NCBI GenBank assembly: GCA_022799035.1
Contig: JAAWNQ010000020.1
Span: forward strand, 1 to 38,056
Reading direction: 5' to 3'
DNA: 38,056 bases
Source: Oscillospiraceae bacterium
GTDB taxonomy: Bacteria; Bacillota; Clostridia; Oscillospirales; Oscillospiraceae
Part shown: in pieces, positions 37,169 to 38,056 of the stretch
How positions within the stretch are numbered: position 1 is the stretch's first letter
Layout of the letters: every line of letters starts with the position of its first letter
Notes under the pieces: generated by a model
The model's input: only the letters and a program-made list of their open reading frames with translations
Database searches by the model: none
Told to the model about the DNA's origin: nothing
Program-made: the position numbers and the translations under genes

Positions 37169-38056
37169 TTATTTACCGGCGGCGCTCTTGCCGGCGATCT
37201 GGCCGAAGGTGAAGATATCGGCGATGGCGTTGCCGCCCAGACGGTTGCCCGCATGGACGCCGCCGGCCACCTCGCCCGCGGCCCACAGGCCGGGGATGGT
37301 CTTGCCGTTGGTGCCGATGACCTCGGTCTCGGTGTTGATCTTCACACCGCCCATGGTGTGGTGCAGGGAGGCCTTACGGGGGCTGATGCAGATGCCCACG
37401 TCGTCGTGGCTCTCAATGTACTCCAGGTCGATGTAGCCCTTCAGGTTGCCCTTGTGGAAGTCGGGATCGTTCTGGGCCTCCACGTAGCTGTTGTACTGCT
37501 CGATCACGGTGCGCAGCTGCTCCTCGGTGAAGGAGGAGGTGGCGCCGCCGGCGGGGGTCTTGGTGGCCTCGGCCAGCTCCTTCAGGTCCTTGCCGTACCA
37601 GATGTGGCCGCCCTCCACCATGGCCTGGACGGTGCCGCCCATGCCGCCGGCGGTGTAGCTGGTGCCCTGGCACTTATCCTTGCCCTCGCGCATGGCGCTG
37701 CCGGCGTAGATGATGTAGAAGATGCCGTCGGGCTGCTCCATGGAGGCCTTAGCCAGTACGTCACGCTCGGCGTACTCGTCCACGAACCGCTTGCCGTCGG
37801 CGCCGATCCAAAGCTGCTCAGCGGCGTCGGCCCAGATGCCGTCGGTCATGGTGCCCTTCAGGGGGGAGGAGGAGGGCATCATCTGGGCCACGCCCAAATC
37901 CACGGTGTCGGCGCCGATGGCCATAGCCATCTTGATGCCGTCGCCGGTGTTGGTGCCCGCGTTGGTGCTCAGGGTCCGGTCAGAGAGGTTGTCTCCCCAG
38001 TACTCGTCGTACTCCTTGACCATGGCGGGGTTGGCGCAGTAGCCGCCGCAGGCCAG
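37169..38056 (-). CDS. Fumarate-reductase-like FAD flavoprotein, C-terminal part (5' end cut by window)
   Basis: The last 295 residues of a FAD_binding_2 reductase; the coding frame runs off the right edge (first visible residues LACGGYCANPA). Catalytic-domain landmarks are STNAGTNTGDGIKMA, GKRFVDEYAERD with the Arg expected as proton donor, the substrate-ligand block LHHTMGGVKIN, and GLWAAGEVAGGVHAGNRLGGNAIADIFTFGQIAG with the ligand Arg. These match flavocytochrome c / urocanate reductase type enzymes. The block that reads QAHPT in Shewanella FccA is QMMPS here, so one ligand His is replaced. It ends right after the FAD domain, so any FMN domain must be N-terminal or on another protein. It probably reduces an unsaturated carboxylic acid outside the membrane. 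Confidence 0.9.
   Translation of the reverse strand: MACGGYCANPAMVKEYDEYWGDNLSDRTLSTNAGTNTGDGIKMAMAIGADTVDLGVAQMMPSSSPLKGTMTDGIWADAAEQLWIGADGKRFVDEYAERDVLAKASMEQPDGIFYIIYAGSAMREGKDKCQGTSYTAGGMGGTVQAMVEGGHIWYGKDLKELAEATKTPAGGATSSFTEEQLRTVIEQYNSYVEAQNDPDFHKGNLKGYIDLEYIESHDDVGICISPRKASLHHTMGGVKINTETEVIGTNGKTIPGLWAAGEVAGGVHAGNRLGGNAIADIFTFGQIAGKSAAGK

Noticed and set aside
1..38056. tRNA or rRNA genes, prophage or transposase genes
   Set aside because: I looked for cloverleaf-like segments, rRNA blocks and integrase or transposase motifs and saw none, but a covariance search was not possible.

Overview
The window is chromosomal DNA from a GC-rich, spore-forming, anaerobic Clostridia. It most resembles the Oscillospiraceae (Flavonifractor / Pseudoflavonifractor / Lawsonibacter type); this placement is inferred from gene content, not from a database match. 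The evidence is the spore-maturation pair spmA-spmB, a zinc-ribbon AbrB beside rsmI and a TrmN6-type methyltransferase (a Firmicutes gene order), a SCIFF peptide with its radical SAM maturase, GerMN lipoproteins, and secreted FAD reductases typical of gut Firmicutes.

Layout. (1) 1-10220, all on the minus strand, is a nucleoside and pseudouridine salvage locus read from a consensus promoter at 10286-10314: psuK, psuG, ribokinase, two divergent DeoD-type purine nucleoside phosphorylases, a nucleoside hydrolase, a MATE exporter, a BMP-family lipoprotein and an ABC ATPase cut by the left edge. Together they import nucleosides, split them by phosphorolysis or hydrolysis, and recover ribose phosphate and bases. 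(2) 10362-15253, plus strand, holds an M20 peptidase, a duplicated structured intergenic element, the SCIFF ranthipeptide gene (12127-12273), its maturase and a PLP decarboxylase. (3) 15297-16739 is a CcdA-thioredoxin fusion. (4) 16812-20371 is a divergent pair: a secreted FAD/FMN reductase and an AraC-type regulator, with mosaic base composition. (5) 20568-25477 has a membrane glycosyltransferase, a RibD/DHFR-like reductase plus NimA-like flavoprotein, then CAT-like acetyltransferase, TrmN6-like methyltransferase and RsmI, and AbrB. (6) 25693-27334 has spmA-spmB and an Rrf2 regulator. (7) 27420-29980 is an aromatic amino-acid operon (DAHP synthase, prephenate dehydrogenase, TSCPD protein) preceded by a tyrosine-rich leader peptide with mutually exclusive antiterminator and terminator folds. 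(8) 30083-35727 has a D,D-carboxypeptidase and a ComEA-like / response regulator / histidine kinase / GerMN operon. (9) 35857-38056 has an MFS transporter and the C-terminal part of a second secreted flavin reductase.

Beyond genes, three families of non-coding repeats stand out. AT-rich heptad arrays (GTKAAAA / ATGAAAA units) sit at the 3' ends of genes and supply several of their stop codons; two pairs of these arrays are inverted and flank short MITE-like inserts. A GC-rich intergenic element occurs twice between the two deoD genes and once upstream of the SCIFF maturase. A roughly 180 bp element is tandemly duplicated upstream of the SCIFF promoter.

The observations most worth following are the Tyr-codon attenuator, the stop-codon-supplying heptads, the SCIFF variant lacking a Thr at the expected crosslink position, and the reductase/regulator pair whose catalytic and sensing halves share unusually low GC.
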